NCBI GenBank assembly: GCA_946479855.1
Contig: CAMLHL010000036.1
Coordinates: 1 to 29,521, forward strand
Direction: 5' to 3'
Length of the DNA stretch: 29,521 nt
Source of the DNA: an uncultured Pseudomonadota bacterium
GTDB taxonomy: Bacteria > Pseudomonadota > Gammaproteobacteria > Burkholderiales > Rhodocyclaceae
Part shown: piece after piece, positions 8,182 to 15,486 of the stretch
Position numbering within the stretch: the first letter of the stretch is position 1
Layout: every line of letters starts with the position of its first letter
Position numbers and translations under genes: made by a program
Notes under the pieces: generated by a model
The model's database searches: none
What the model was told of the DNA's origin: nothing
The model's input: the letters and a program-made list of their open reading frames with translations, nothing else

Positions 8182-9021
8182 GTGAGCTACACGACGCTGG
8201 TTGATGTCGCCACCCTGCAGGCGCATCTCGACGACCCGAACTGGCTGGTCGTCGATGTTCGCCATCAATTGGCCGATATCGGCTACGGCGAGCGCGCCTA
8301 TGGCGACAAGCACATTCCCGGCGCCGTCTTCCTGCATTGCGATCGCGACCTGTCAGGGGCGATGACTGGTTGCAACGGTCGCCATCCACTGCCCGACCCG
8401 GACCAGTTGGCCGAACGGCTGGGGCGGATCGGCATCGGCGTGGCGACCCAGGTGGTGGTTTATGACGACGCCCAGGGCATGATCGCCGGGCGCCTGTGGT
8501 GGCTGCTGCGCTGGCTCGGGCACGATGCCGTGGCGCTGCTCGACGGCGGCCTGCCTGCCTGGCAGGCGGCGGGCGGGGAGCTGAGTGCAGTCTTGCCGAG
8601 GCTGACGCCGCGTCTCTTTGTCGCCCGGCCGCAAGACTTGGTGGTCGGGGCGGACTATGTCATGGAACGCATCGAAACGCCGCACATGCATCTGGTTGAC
8701 GCCCGCGGGCCGGACCGCTTTCGGGGCGAGAATGAAACCATCGACCCGGTCGGTGGCCACATTCCCGGCGCAGTGAATCGCTTCTTCAAGGACAACCTGC
8801 TTCCAGACGGCCGTTTCAAGCCGGCCGCCGAACTGCGTGCCGAGTGGCTGGCCGTGCTGGCCGGGGCGCGGCCCGATCAGGTCGTCCATCAATGCGGTTC
8901 CGGTGTTTCCGCCTGCCTCAACATGTTGGCGATGGAAATTGCCGGCCTGTCAGGTTCCCGGCTCTATGCCGGATCGTGGAGCGAGTGGTGCGCCGATCCC
9001 GGCCGGCCGGTCGAGCGCTGA
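8182..9021 (+). CDS. sseA: Tandem-rhodanese sulfurtransferase (thiosulfate/3-mercaptopyruvate type)
   Basis: A 279-aa protein of two rhodanese domains. The N-terminal, inactive domain has WLVVDVRHQLADIGYGERAY, HIPGAVFLHCDRDL and VVVYDDAQGMIAGRLWWLLR. The C-terminal domain carries the active-site loop QCGSGVSACLNMLA with Cys238. CGSGVS resembles the 3-mercaptopyruvate class (CGSGVT) more than the thiosulfate class, but the gene symbol is tentative. It starts with GTG at 8182, 3 bp after the SpoIIAA-like gene. It transfers sulfane sulfur to cyanide or thiols in the cytoplasm. Repeat copy C lies just beyond its stop, and the next gene is convergent. Confidence 0.9.
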   Translation: MSYTTLVDVATLQAHLDDPNWLVVDVRHQLADIGYGERAYGDKHIPGAVFLHCDRDLSGAMTGCNGRHPLPDPDQLAERLGRIGIGVATQVVVYDDAQGMIAGRLWWLLRWLGHDAVALLDGGLPAWQAAGGELSAVLPRLTPRLFVARPQDLVVGADYVMERIETPHMHLVDARGPDRFRGENETIDPVGGHIPGAVNRFFKDNLLPDGRFKPAAELRAEWLAVLAGARPDQVVHQCGSGVSACLNMLAMEIAGLSGSRLYAGSWSEWCADPGRPVER

Positions 9022-9035
9022 TCGAGTCCCCAAGG

Positions 9036-9063
9036 GTTTTTCGTTTTTTTGAAGGTCGACCGT
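9036..9063 (+). repeat. T-rich/GGTCGACCGT intergenic element, copy C
   Basis: A 28-bp element with a five-T and a seven-T tract and the terminal GGTCGACCGT (9054-9063), 14 bp after the sulfurtransferase stop. Ungapped alignment with copies A and B. Two short GC hairpins follow: GCCGC/GCGGC at 9071-9082 and GAGCG/CGCTC at 9087-9099, the second running into the end of the convergent diguanylate cyclase gene. Confidence 0.6.
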
Positions 9064-9097
9064 GGCTTTTGCCGCTGGCGGCCGGTGAGCGGGGCGC

Positions 9098-10747
9098 TCA
9101 GAGGGTGCTGGATTCGCTGGCCAATGCCGGCGAAAAATGAACGAAGGCGTTCTTGCCGGCGCGCTTGGCCTGGTAGAGGGCCTGGTCGGCATTTTCGAGC
9201 AAGGCGTCGAGCGTCGTGCCGGCGGCCGGATAAACGGCGATGCCGATGCTCGCCGAGACTGCAGTTGATATGCCAGGATAGGGTCTTTCCAGCGCCTCGC
9301 GCAGCCGGTGGGCGGTGTCGTCGGCATCGGCATAGTTGGCATTCCAGAGGAGAATCGAGAACTCGTCTCCACCCATGCGGGCGGCGACATCCGAGGCGCG
9401 AATGGTTTGCGTGATGCGCTCGGCGACCACCCGGAGGAGGGCGTCGCCGGCCGGATGCCCGGATTCGTCATTGACGGTCTTGAAATTGTCGAGATCGATG
9501 GCCAGGACGGCGAGGGTGCCGATTTCCCGCTCGGCCGTGGCAATCTGATGCAGCAGCAATTCATAGAAAAAGGCGCGGTTGGCCAGGCCGGTCAGCGGAT
9601 CGTGATAGGCCCGGTATTTCACTTCGCCCATCAGTCGTGATGCCTCGACGATCGCCTGGCCGACGGCTTCCGCTTCCCGCAACTGGACTGCCGGCAGTGT
9701 AACCGGCTGGTCGCTGCCGAGGGCCAGGGCGGCGGCGTTGAGTTGCTGGACGGTGGAGAGAACGCGATTGGCCAGAGTTGCGGCAAGCCAGGTGCCGGTG
9801 ACGAAGAGCAGCAGCGCCATCAGCAGCAGGCCGGTGAGCATGCGATAAAGGCCGGCTTCGAGCGTGTCCTTGGGGGCGCCGATCACGACGCTCCAACCCC
9901 AGGTCGGCGAGCGGACAAATGAGGTGACCACCGGGATGCCTTCCTTGGTCAGCGCCTCCTGCGATCCCTGTTTCTGTCGCAGCACCAGCTCAAGCACGTC
10001 GGGAACGGCTTTTTGCCCGACGAAACGCTGCGCGTCGCGGGAGCGTGCGACGATGTTTCCGGAGTGGTCGAGAATGGCGACCAGCCAGCCGTCGGGAAGC
10101 GCGTGCTGGGTGAGTATTTCGCTCAGGCGATTGGGCGCCAGGCCGATATTCAGGCTGTAGACGACCTCGCCATCGCGCTGGACGGGGACGCCCATGGCGA
10201 TTACCGGCCGCTGGGTGAGCGGGCCGGTAAACAGGTCGGTCAGCACGCTCTTTCCGGAGCGAAAGACTTCATTGAGTGCGGGGGGAGTGCCTGTCGTCGG
10301 CAAGGCTTCGCCGAATGGCTGCAGGGTATTGACGAGCTGCCGGCCCTCCCGGTCGGTGAGTACGTAGTTATGGACAATCTGCGATTTCAGCGCATCACGG
10401 GCAATCCGGTGGAATCGCCGAAAGTCCCCGTTACGCAGGGATTCGGCGGTGGACAGGACATGCAGGCCGGATTCGATGGCCGATAACTCGCGATCGAGCG
10501 CTGCCGAAATCTTCTGGGCAAGCAGCACCGTGTCACCATAGGTTTTCTGCTTCTGCAGCTGGTAATTCGAATAAACCAGATAGGAAGAGACGGCGAGGGC
10601 AGGCAGGACGCACACGCTGACGAGAACGAACAGGCTGTTGCGCAGCGAATAATGTTTCAGCGACCTGTTGTCGCGCGTATCCCGCATGTTGGTCATGCTC
10701 TCCGGCGCCTGGACTGGATTGGCTTCAAGCAATATCTGCTGAAACAT
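9098..10747 (-). CDS. Membrane diguanylate cyclase with periplasmic Cache-like sensor
   Basis: A 549-aa protein. Layout: cytoplasmic N-terminus, membrane helix about 38-58, an extracytoplasmic region 60-300 resembling a Cache sensor (for example VLTDREGRQLVN, and WGWSVVIGAPKDTLEAGLYR just before the second membrane helix at about 303-325), a HAMP-like linker (326-375) and a GGDEF domain (380-540). The active site reads RMGGDEFSILL (GGDEF at 459-463), and RASD (450-453) five residues upstream is an intact RxxD inhibition site. It should therefore make c-di-GMP from GTP and be product-inhibited. The ATG at 10747 is chosen because GGGGGGAG lies directly before it. The ligand is unknown. Confidence 0.9.
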   Translation of the reverse strand: MFQQILLEANPVQAPESMTNMRDTRDNRSLKHYSLRNSLFVLVSVCVLPALAVSSYLVYSNYQLQKQKTYGDTVLLAQKISAALDRELSAIESGLHVLSTAESLRNGDFRRFHRIARDALKSQIVHNYVLTDREGRQLVNTLQPFGEALPTTGTPPALNEVFRSGKSVLTDLFTGPLTQRPVIAMGVPVQRDGEVVYSLNIGLAPNRLSEILTQHALPDGWLVAILDHSGNIVARSRDAQRFVGQKAVPDVLELVLRQKQGSQEALTKEGIPVVTSFVRSPTWGWSVVIGAPKDTLEAGLYRMLTGLLLMALLLFVTGTWLAATLANRVLSTVQQLNAAALALGSDQPVTLPAVQLREAEAVGQAIVEASRLMGEVKYRAYHDPLTGLANRAFFYELLLHQIATAEREIGTLAVLAIDLDNFKTVNDESGHPAGDALLRVVAERITQTIRASDVAARMGGDEFSILLWNANYADADDTAHRLREALERPYPGISTAVSASIGIAVYPAAGTTLDALLENADQALYQAKRAGKNAFVHFSPALASESSTL

Positions 10748-10832
10748 TACTCCCCCCTGTGTTTTCCTACCACAGGTCAATCAGATTGTCATAAAGGTCG
10801 GTAGGTTCAATCAATCCGGCGCGATCGTGCCG

Positions 10833-10853
10833 CCGGCCGGAATCGCCGGCCGG
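10833..10853. repeat. Perfect GC inverted repeat between queG and the diguanylate cyclase gene
   Basis: Eight-base CCGGCCGG arms (10833-10840 and 10846-10853) separated by AATCG, 11 bp beyond the queG stop. There is no T-tract on either side. It could act as a weak terminator or mRNA 3'-end structure for queG. Confidence 0.45.
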
Positions 10854-10864
10854 TGCTGGGTCGA

Positions 10865-11920
10865 TCAGCCCTGTCGTGCAGCCAGTCTTTGCAGCGCCCA
10901 GGCGACGTGCTCCTGGACCAGGGGCGAGGGGTGTCCGGCTTTCGATTTCAGTGCATTTTCCGCGTCGACCGTCGCAGGGCCGTTGCCCAGCGCCACGGCG
11001 ATGTTCCTCAGCCAGCGTTCATGCCCGATACGGCGGATCGGGTTGCCCGCCAGGCGTTCGTTGAATTGAGCTTCCGTCCAGGCAAACAGTTCGAGCAGCG
11101 TCGTTGCGTCCAGCCCGTGGCGGGGGGCGAATTCGCGGTCGCCGAGCTGGGCAAAACGGTTCCACGGGCAACAGAGCTGGCAGTCGTCACAGCCATAGAT
11201 GCGATTGCCAATCAGTGGCCGGAATTCTTCCGGGATCGGTCCGGCCAGTTCGATGGTCAGGTAGCTGATGCAGCGCCGGGCGTCGACCTGATAGGGCGCG
11301 ACGATGGCCCCGGTCGGGCAGGCGGCGAGGCAGGCGGTGCAGGTGCCGCAGTGCTCCTCGAGCGGGGCATCGGGCGGCAGGGGAAGGTCGGTGTAGATGT
11401 CGCCGAGAAAGCGCCACGAGCCTTGTTTGGAAAGCAGCAGCGTATGTTTGCCCCGCCAGCCGAGACCCGCCTGGCGGGCGAATTCGACTTCCATGACCGG
11501 CGCCGAATCGGAAAAGACACGGTAGCCGAACGGCCCGATGATCTCGGTGATCGCATCGGCCAGCTTCTGCAGCCGGCTGCGCACCACCTTGTGGTAGTCA
11601 CGGCCCTGGGCGTAGCGGGAAATTGCCGCCTGGCCCGGCTGGTCTGCCGTTTTTGTGTGCGGCAGGTAGTCGACCGCAGCACTGATCACGGTCAGTGTTC
11701 CCGGGTGCAGTTGCTGAGGCTGGGCGCGCAATTCGGCATGGCGGGCCATATAATCCATTTCGCCATGGCAGCCTGCCGCCAGCCATTCCCGCATGCTTTC
11801 AACGGCCGGACCAGGGTCGGCCCGTGCCACGCCGATGGCCGCAAAGCCGAGTTTATTTCCTGCTTCGCGGATTTTTTCCTTGAGTGCCGCGTAATCCACT
11901 GTGGAGTCCTGATCGTGCAT
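10865..11920 (-). CDS. queG: Epoxyqueuosine reductase QueG
   Basis: A 351-aa enzyme that reduces epoxyqueuosine to queuosine in tRNA, using cobalamin and two [4Fe-4S] clusters. The ferredoxin-like cysteines are CGTCTACLAACPTGA (C191, C194, C197, C201) and GCDDCQLCCPWN (C244, C247, C251), with C217 between. SRYAQGRDYHKVV (101-113), VFSDSAPVMEVEFARQAGLGWRGKHTLL (135-162) and the C-terminal HEAT-like RRIGHERWLRNIAVALGN are typical. I chose the ATG at 11920; upstream codons lie in tsaE on the other strand. Its 5' end overlaps that of the divergent tsaE by 6 bp. Confidence 0.95.
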   Translation of the reverse strand: MHDQDSTVDYAALKEKIREAGNKLGFAAIGVARADPGPAVESMREWLAAGCHGEMDYMARHAELRAQPQQLHPGTLTVISAAVDYLPHTKTADQPGQAAISRYAQGRDYHKVVRSRLQKLADAITEIIGPFGYRVFSDSAPVMEVEFARQAGLGWRGKHTLLLSKQGSWRFLGDIYTDLPLPPDAPLEEHCGTCTACLAACPTGAIVAPYQVDARRCISYLTIELAGPIPEEFRPLIGNRIYGCDDCQLCCPWNRFAQLGDREFAPRHGLDATTLLELFAWTEAQFNERLAGNPIRRIGHERWLRNIAVALGNGPATVDAENALKSKAGHPSPLVQEHVAWALQRLAARQG

Positions 11921-12430
11921 AGCCCCGATGTTACCGCCGTTTTCAATTTGCCAGATGAGGCTGCCACCCAGCGCCTGGGCGAAATGCTGGCGCCATTGCT
12001 GCAGCCGGGGTTGGTCATTTTCCTCGAAGGCGACCTCGGTGCCGGCAAAACCACGCTGTCGCGGGCAATGATCCGGGCGCTTGGTCACACCGGGCCGGTC
12101 AAGAGCCCGACTTATTCATTGGTTGAAGTTTACGTAATTTCGAGCTTATACTTATATCACTTTGATTTTTATCGTTTCGAGTCCCCAGAGGAGTTTCTCG
12201 ATGCGGGCTTTGGTGAATACTTTAACGAAACTGCAGTCTGTCTGGTCGAATGGCCGGAACGTGCTCAAGGCTGCGTTCCGTCGCCAGACCTGCGGCTGCA
12301 CCTTCATCATGCGGGTCTCGGGCGTGTCCTCGAAGCCGTGGCAGATACACCGAAAGGGCAGGCATGTCTGAACGCGCTCATCCCAGCCATGGGCGCCGAC
12401 AACTCCTCCGTTACGCCGGCGCCTCGCTGA
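11915..12430 (+). CDS. tsaE: tRNA threonylcarbamoyladenosine ATPase TsaE
   Basis: A 171-aa protein, slightly longer than the usual 150-160. It is the ATPase partner of TsaB/TsaD in forming t6A37 in ANN-decoding tRNAs. Motifs are Walker A GDLGAGKTT (39-47), KSPTYSLVE (63-71), YHFDFYRFESPEEF (81-94) and CLVEWPER (109-116). The GTG at 11915 is chosen because GGAG (11903-11906) precedes it by 8 bp and it gives the family N-terminus; the longer open frame upstream is antisense to queG. The last 67 bp overlap amiC in another frame. Bases about 12113-12175 are strikingly AT-rich compared with the rest yet still encode conserved residues. Confidence 0.92.
   Translation: MHSPDVTAVFNLPDEAATQRLGEMLAPLLQPGLVIFLEGDLGAGKTTLSRAMIRALGHTGPVKSPTYSLVEVYVISSLYLYHFDFYRFESPEEFLDAGFGEYFNETAVCLVEWPERAQGCVPSPDLRLHLHHAGLGRVLEAVADTPKGQACLNALIPAMGADNSSVTPAPR
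12123..12152 (+). promoter_or_regulatory. Candidate internal promoter for amiC, inside tsaE
   Basis: TTGAAG (12123-12128), a 17-bp spacer and TTATAC (12146-12151); shifting by one gives TATACT with 18 bp. The segment is AT-rich in an otherwise GC-rich gene. It would start transcription about 200 bp before the amiC start codon. This is a sequence match only. Confidence 0.35.
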
Positions 12431-13713
12431 TACTCTCGGTTTCGCCGCTGGCCGGCGCGGCCGCCAGGCTGCCGTCCGTGCTCGCCGTCCGCGTCTGGCC
12501 GGCCGCCGATTACACCCGCGTCACGCTCGAATACGACGCGCCGCTCAAGTTTACCCATTTCACCGTTGAGAACCCGGATCGCCTGGTCGTCGACATCGAG
12601 GGCGTCGAATTCAACAGCGTCCTCGACAGCCTGGCCGGCAAGGTGGCGACCGACGACCCGAATATCAAATTGCTGCGGGCCGGCCGTTTCAAGCCGGGTG
12701 TCGTGCGCCTGGTCATGGAATTGAAGGGCAAAGTCAATCCGCAGGTCTTTACGCTCGAACCGGCCGGTGAATATGGCCGTCGCCTGGTGCTTGACGTTTA
12801 TCCGGCCAATCCACCGGACCCCATGATGGCATTGCTCGAAGGCCGCAAGGATGCGGTCGAGCCGCTCAAATCTGAGCAGGACTTCCAGATCGCCGAGAAA
12901 CGTCCGGATGATGCTGCCGCCAAAACCCCCGAGAAATCGCAGATCGAAGCTCCCGAGGTGCACACCAGCAAAAAATCCGGCAAGCCCATCGTGGATCGCC
13001 TGGTCACCATCATGCTCGATCCCGGGCACGGCGGCGAGGACCCGGGCGCCATCGGCAAGGCCGGTACCTACGAAAAGAACGTTACGCTCGAAGTTGCCCG
13101 CCGCCTCAAGGCACGGATCGACGCCGAGCCGAACATGCGCGCCGTGCTTACCCGCGATTCCGACTTCTTCGTGCCGTTGCAAATGCGCGTTCAGAAGGCG
13201 CGGCGCATCCAGTCCGACCTGTTTCTGTCGATTCATGCCGACGCCTGGATCAAACCGGATGCCAAGGGGTCGTCGGTATTCGTCCTCTCCGAAAAAGGGG
13301 CTTCCAGCACCCAGGCCCGCCTGCTCGCCCAGAAGGAAAACCAGGCCGACCTGATCGGTGGGGTCAATCTGGGCAGCAAGGATCTTTTCCTGGCGCGCAC
13401 GCTGCTTGATCTGTCGCAGACGGCAACGATCAACGACAGTCTGAAACTGGGCAAATACCTGCTCGGCGAACTGGGAGCGATCAATACGCTGCACAAGGCC
13501 AGTGTCGAACAGGCCGGGTTTGCCGTGCTCAAGGCGCCGGACATTCCTTCGGCGCTGATCGAAACCGCTTTCATCTCCAATCCGGAGGAGGAAAGCCGGC
13601 TCAATGACGACGCTTACCAGGAAAAGCTGGCAGGGGCGATCGTCCGAGGCATCCGTCAGTACTTCATCAAACATCCGCCGGGGCCAAAGGCCAAACTAGC
13701 AGCGCTCGGCTGA
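12364..13713 (+). CDS. amiC: N-acetylmuramoyl-L-alanine amidase (AmiC type), Tat-exported
   Basis: A 449-aa periplasmic amidase that cleaves the amide bond between MurNAc and L-alanine to split septal peptidoglycan. The N-terminus carries a twin-arginine signal (GRRQLLRYAGASLILSVSPLAGAAA; arginines 11-12), as in E. coli AmiA/AmiC. An AMIN domain (about 38-148) that targets the septum is followed by a charged linker (160-210) and an Amidase_3 domain (213-435). Zinc ligands are H222 (DPGHGGEDPGA), E237 (TYEKNV) and H291 (LSIHADAW); the catalytic glutamate lies in ALIETAFISNPEEE. I chose the ATG at 12364 because the Tat signal begins there; it overlaps tsaE by 67 bp. Confidence 0.95.
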   Translation: MSERAHPSHGRRQLLRYAGASLILSVSPLAGAAARLPSVLAVRVWPAADYTRVTLEYDAPLKFTHFTVENPDRLVVDIEGVEFNSVLDSLAGKVATDDPNIKLLRAGRFKPGVVRLVMELKGKVNPQVFTLEPAGEYGRRLVLDVYPANPPDPMMALLEGRKDAVEPLKSEQDFQIAEKRPDDAAAKTPEKSQIEAPEVHTSKKSGKPIVDRLVTIMLDPGHGGEDPGAIGKAGTYEKNVTLEVARRLKARIDAEPNMRAVLTRDSDFFVPLQMRVQKARRIQSDLFLSIHADAWIKPDAKGSSVFVLSEKGASSTQARLLAQKENQADLIGGVNLGSKDLFLARTLLDLSQTATINDSLKLGKYLLGELGAINTLHKASVEQAGFAVLKAPDIPSALIETAFISNPEEESRLNDDAYQEKLAGAIVRGIRQYFIKHPPGPKAKLAALG

Positions 13714-13722
13714 GCGTTTATT
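13703..13722 (+). terminator. Weak hairpin at the end of amiC
   Basis: CGCTC (13703-13707) pairs with GAGCG (13712-13716), with a GGCT loop, followed by TTTATT. The hairpin includes the amiC stop codon. The stem is only 5 bp, so termination is uncertain. Confidence 0.3.
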
Positions 13723-13991
13723 GCATTCAGCAGGCAGTGCGGATGGTGCTTGATGGTCAGGCTGCCGAAATTGTGCTGGTAGCGACGCGGGCGATGCCAA
13801 TCAGCGGGTTGACTTCTAATACCCGACTTCTACAGTAGGATATATCTCCGCATGTAATTCGACGCAACGGGGTAAGGAATTATCCGAATGCTTGTCGGTG
13901 TCTGCGGAAGAAAACTTGGAAGTTATCGGCTGCATGGAAATGCGGCCCTCTGTTTCCAAGATGAACGTGCAAATGGCTTTCGGAGGAGAGC
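13717..13991. other. Non-coding gap between amiC and the small secreted protein gene
   Basis: About 275 bp with no convincing gene. A direct repeat GACTTCTA occurs at 13811-13818 and 13825-13832, overlapping a promoter-like TTGACT (13809-13814) and TACAGT (13831-13836) spaced by 16 bp. The remaining leader of about 150 bp before the start at 13992 could hold regulatory RNA structure, but I see no recognisable riboswitch. Confidence 0.4.
13809..13836 (+). promoter_or_regulatory. Candidate promoter with direct repeat
   Basis: TTGACT (13809-13814), 16 bp, TACAGT (13831-13836). An 8-bp direct repeat GACTTCTA with a 14-bp period overlaps it, as operators sometimes do. The long leader to the next start codon (about 150 bases) lowers confidence. 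Confidence 0.3.
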
Positions 13992-14354
13992 ATGATGAAA
14001 ACCTCGAAATTTTCCATGATGCCGCTTGCGGTTGCTGTGTGTGTGGGCTTCGTTGCAGCGCCGATAACCGCAGGGGCGGACGAATCTGGTTCGGATTACG
14101 CCTTCAACGAAATGCTCGGCGGAATGGCGGGCCGGGATACAGGTTCAGGATGGTTTGACTACTATGTTGCGGAACTCAACCAGCAAATCGCCCAAAGCGA
14201 CGGTAGCCAGCCCTACGGAGCCGCTGGGCCCAGTGGTCCGCTGGACGGATTTAATGGCTATATCGCCGGTTTCCGAATGCCGGATACTGGCTCGACGCTG
14301 TTCAATAACTACGTCGATGCCGTCAATGCCGTCATTCAAGAAAAGCAGGAATAG
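13992..14354 (+). CDS. Small secreted protein with duplicated DTGS motif, unknown function
   Basis: A 120-aa protein I do not recognise. It opens with a Sec signal peptide (MMKTSKFSMMPLAVAVCVGFVAAPITAGA, cleavage likely near residue 29), leaving a mature part of about 91 residues that is acidic and rich in Gly, Asp, Asn and aromatic residues, with no cysteine. Residues 38-68 and 87-116 align without gaps and share 12 of about 31 positions, including F-N, G, DTGS, F, YV, N and I; the two halves are linked by a Gly/Ser/Pro stretch. GGAGGAG just before the ATG supports translation; ATG 13992 or 13995 could be used. The neighbour on the other strand is also a secreted protein. It might be a periplasmic or surface protein; no function is assigned. 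Confidence 0.72.
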   Translation: MMKTSKFSMMPLAVAVCVGFVAAPITAGADESGSDYAFNEMLGGMAGRDTGSGWFDYYVAELNQQIAQSDGSQPYGAAGPSGPLDGFNGYIAGFRMPDTGSTLFNNYVDAVNAVIQEKQE

Positions 14355-14553
14355 TTGCTGACGAGTTTAGGCTGCCGGCCCTTGCGCCGCTTGGCTTGTC
14401 CCCGGCTTGAATGCCGGACATGAACGAGCAGTGCAACGGTCAACATTGTTGTGGCCGGTTATTTGCGCTTGCGCGAGCTAGCTGTAAGGTAACAAACACC
14501 CGGCGTTTTTGTGTCCGCTCAGCGTCGGCTAGTCATTCCCCTATCCGCGAATG
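14355..14553. other. Convergent gap, no gene seen
   Basis: About 199 bp between the small secreted protein (+) and the metalloprotein gene (-). A short CCGGC/GCCGG hairpin is present near 14402-14418. No clear terminator or gene is seen. Confidence 0.3.
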
Positions 14554-15486
14554 CTAACGGTCAGCTACTTCACTGGTCGGTGCAATACCGAACAGGGCGA
14601 GTACTTGATCGGGCAGGGCCTTGTCCGGGCTAGCCGCCCGCCAGTCGACAATATATTGGACGAATGGTTTTCCGGCACTCGTCGTCAGGGGGTTCAGGTA
14701 GCGAATCGACTGCCACAGCTCCGGGCGGGCTTCAAACAAGGGCAGGAGATTGGCCGCAACCAGTTCGTTCTTTTCACGCTGATAGGGGTTGTCACTTAAA
14801 GCGAGTTTGTTTTCCGCATACCACTCATTAAACAAGCGGCCTGGGGGCAATTGGCGATGCGGTTCGCTCATCAAACGAAGGGCATAGGCAGAAAAGGTGC
14901 TTCCATAACCCGACCAATTGCGAGTGGGGGGGGCCGTTTCCCAAAGTGCCGCCAGCTTTCTCAAGGTAAATAGCGATGCTGTTTCGCACAACGATTCTTC
15001 AAACCACTGGTTGCTTTCATCCACCCTTTCGCTATCGCCAATGGCGTCCTTGTGATCAAAATTCGAGAGGACGTGGCAGAGTTCATGGGCAAACTGGAAA
15101 ACGTACTGAAACCACCGTTCATCCCGCGCCGTCAGCTGTATTACATACTGACCATCTGCGCCCTTCTCATAACGCACCTTGGGTGAACCGCTTCGGGGTA
15201 CAACGCTGATGCGGAGCGGGGTATTGACGTTGCCGACGTAGCTCAACAGTTCCCCCGCGGCAGAGTCGAGCACCCGTTGTATGTCTCTGACTTCGGCATT
15301 GCCCCAATCCCCGGGGGAAACCTCTATGGTGATTGGCCGATTCTTTGCCGTGTGGCTTTTGCGGACGGTCCCGAGGGGGTCCAGTGGATCGAATTTGGTA
15401 GCGGCGGCCAGGTGCATTGAGAGTGAAGCCGACAACATCACCAGCAGCAGCTTGCCAATTCTTTTTACTGACGTTATCGCATTCAT
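14554..15486 (-). CDS. Secreted HExxH metallopeptidase-like protein
   Basis: A 310-aa protein with a signal peptide (MNAITSVKRIGKLLLVMLSASLSMHLAAA). The motif FAHELCHVLSNFDH contains HExxH (H134, E135, H138), the zinc site of metallopeptidases, and a following QWFEESLCETASLF (160-173) offers glutamates E164 or E168 as third zinc ligand in the gluzincin manner. The rest does not match a family I can name. It would act in the periplasm or outside. The ATG at 15486 is preceded by GGGAG. It faces the small secreted protein gene and lies 219 bp downstream of a diguanylate cyclase gene on the same strand. Peptidase activity is inferred from the motif only. Confidence 0.78.
   Translation of the reverse strand: MNAITSVKRIGKLLLVMLSASLSMHLAAATKFDPLDPLGTVRKSHTAKNRPITIEVSPGDWGNAEVRDIQRVLDSAAGELLSYVGNVNTPLRISVVPRSGSPKVRYEKGADGQYVIQLTARDERWFQYVFQFAHELCHVLSNFDHKDAIGDSERVDESNQWFEESLCETASLFTLRKLAALWETAPPTRNWSGYGSTFSAYALRLMSEPHRQLPPGRLFNEWYAENKLALSDNPYQREKNELVAANLLPLFEARPELWQSIRYLNPLTTSAGKPFVQYIVDWRAASPDKALPDQVLALFGIAPTSEVADR

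Noticed and set aside
10853..11914. Upstream extension of tsaE
   Set aside because: The frame is open but antisense to queG; tsaE similarity begins only at the GTG at 11915, which has a ribosome-binding site.
12307..13674. Open frame of 455 codons opposite amiC
   Set aside because: Antisense shadow of a well-supported amidase gene.
13892..14158. Open frame of 88 codons before and over the small secreted protein gene
   Set aside because: It overlaps the better-supported signal-peptide protein, which has GGAGGAG before its start.
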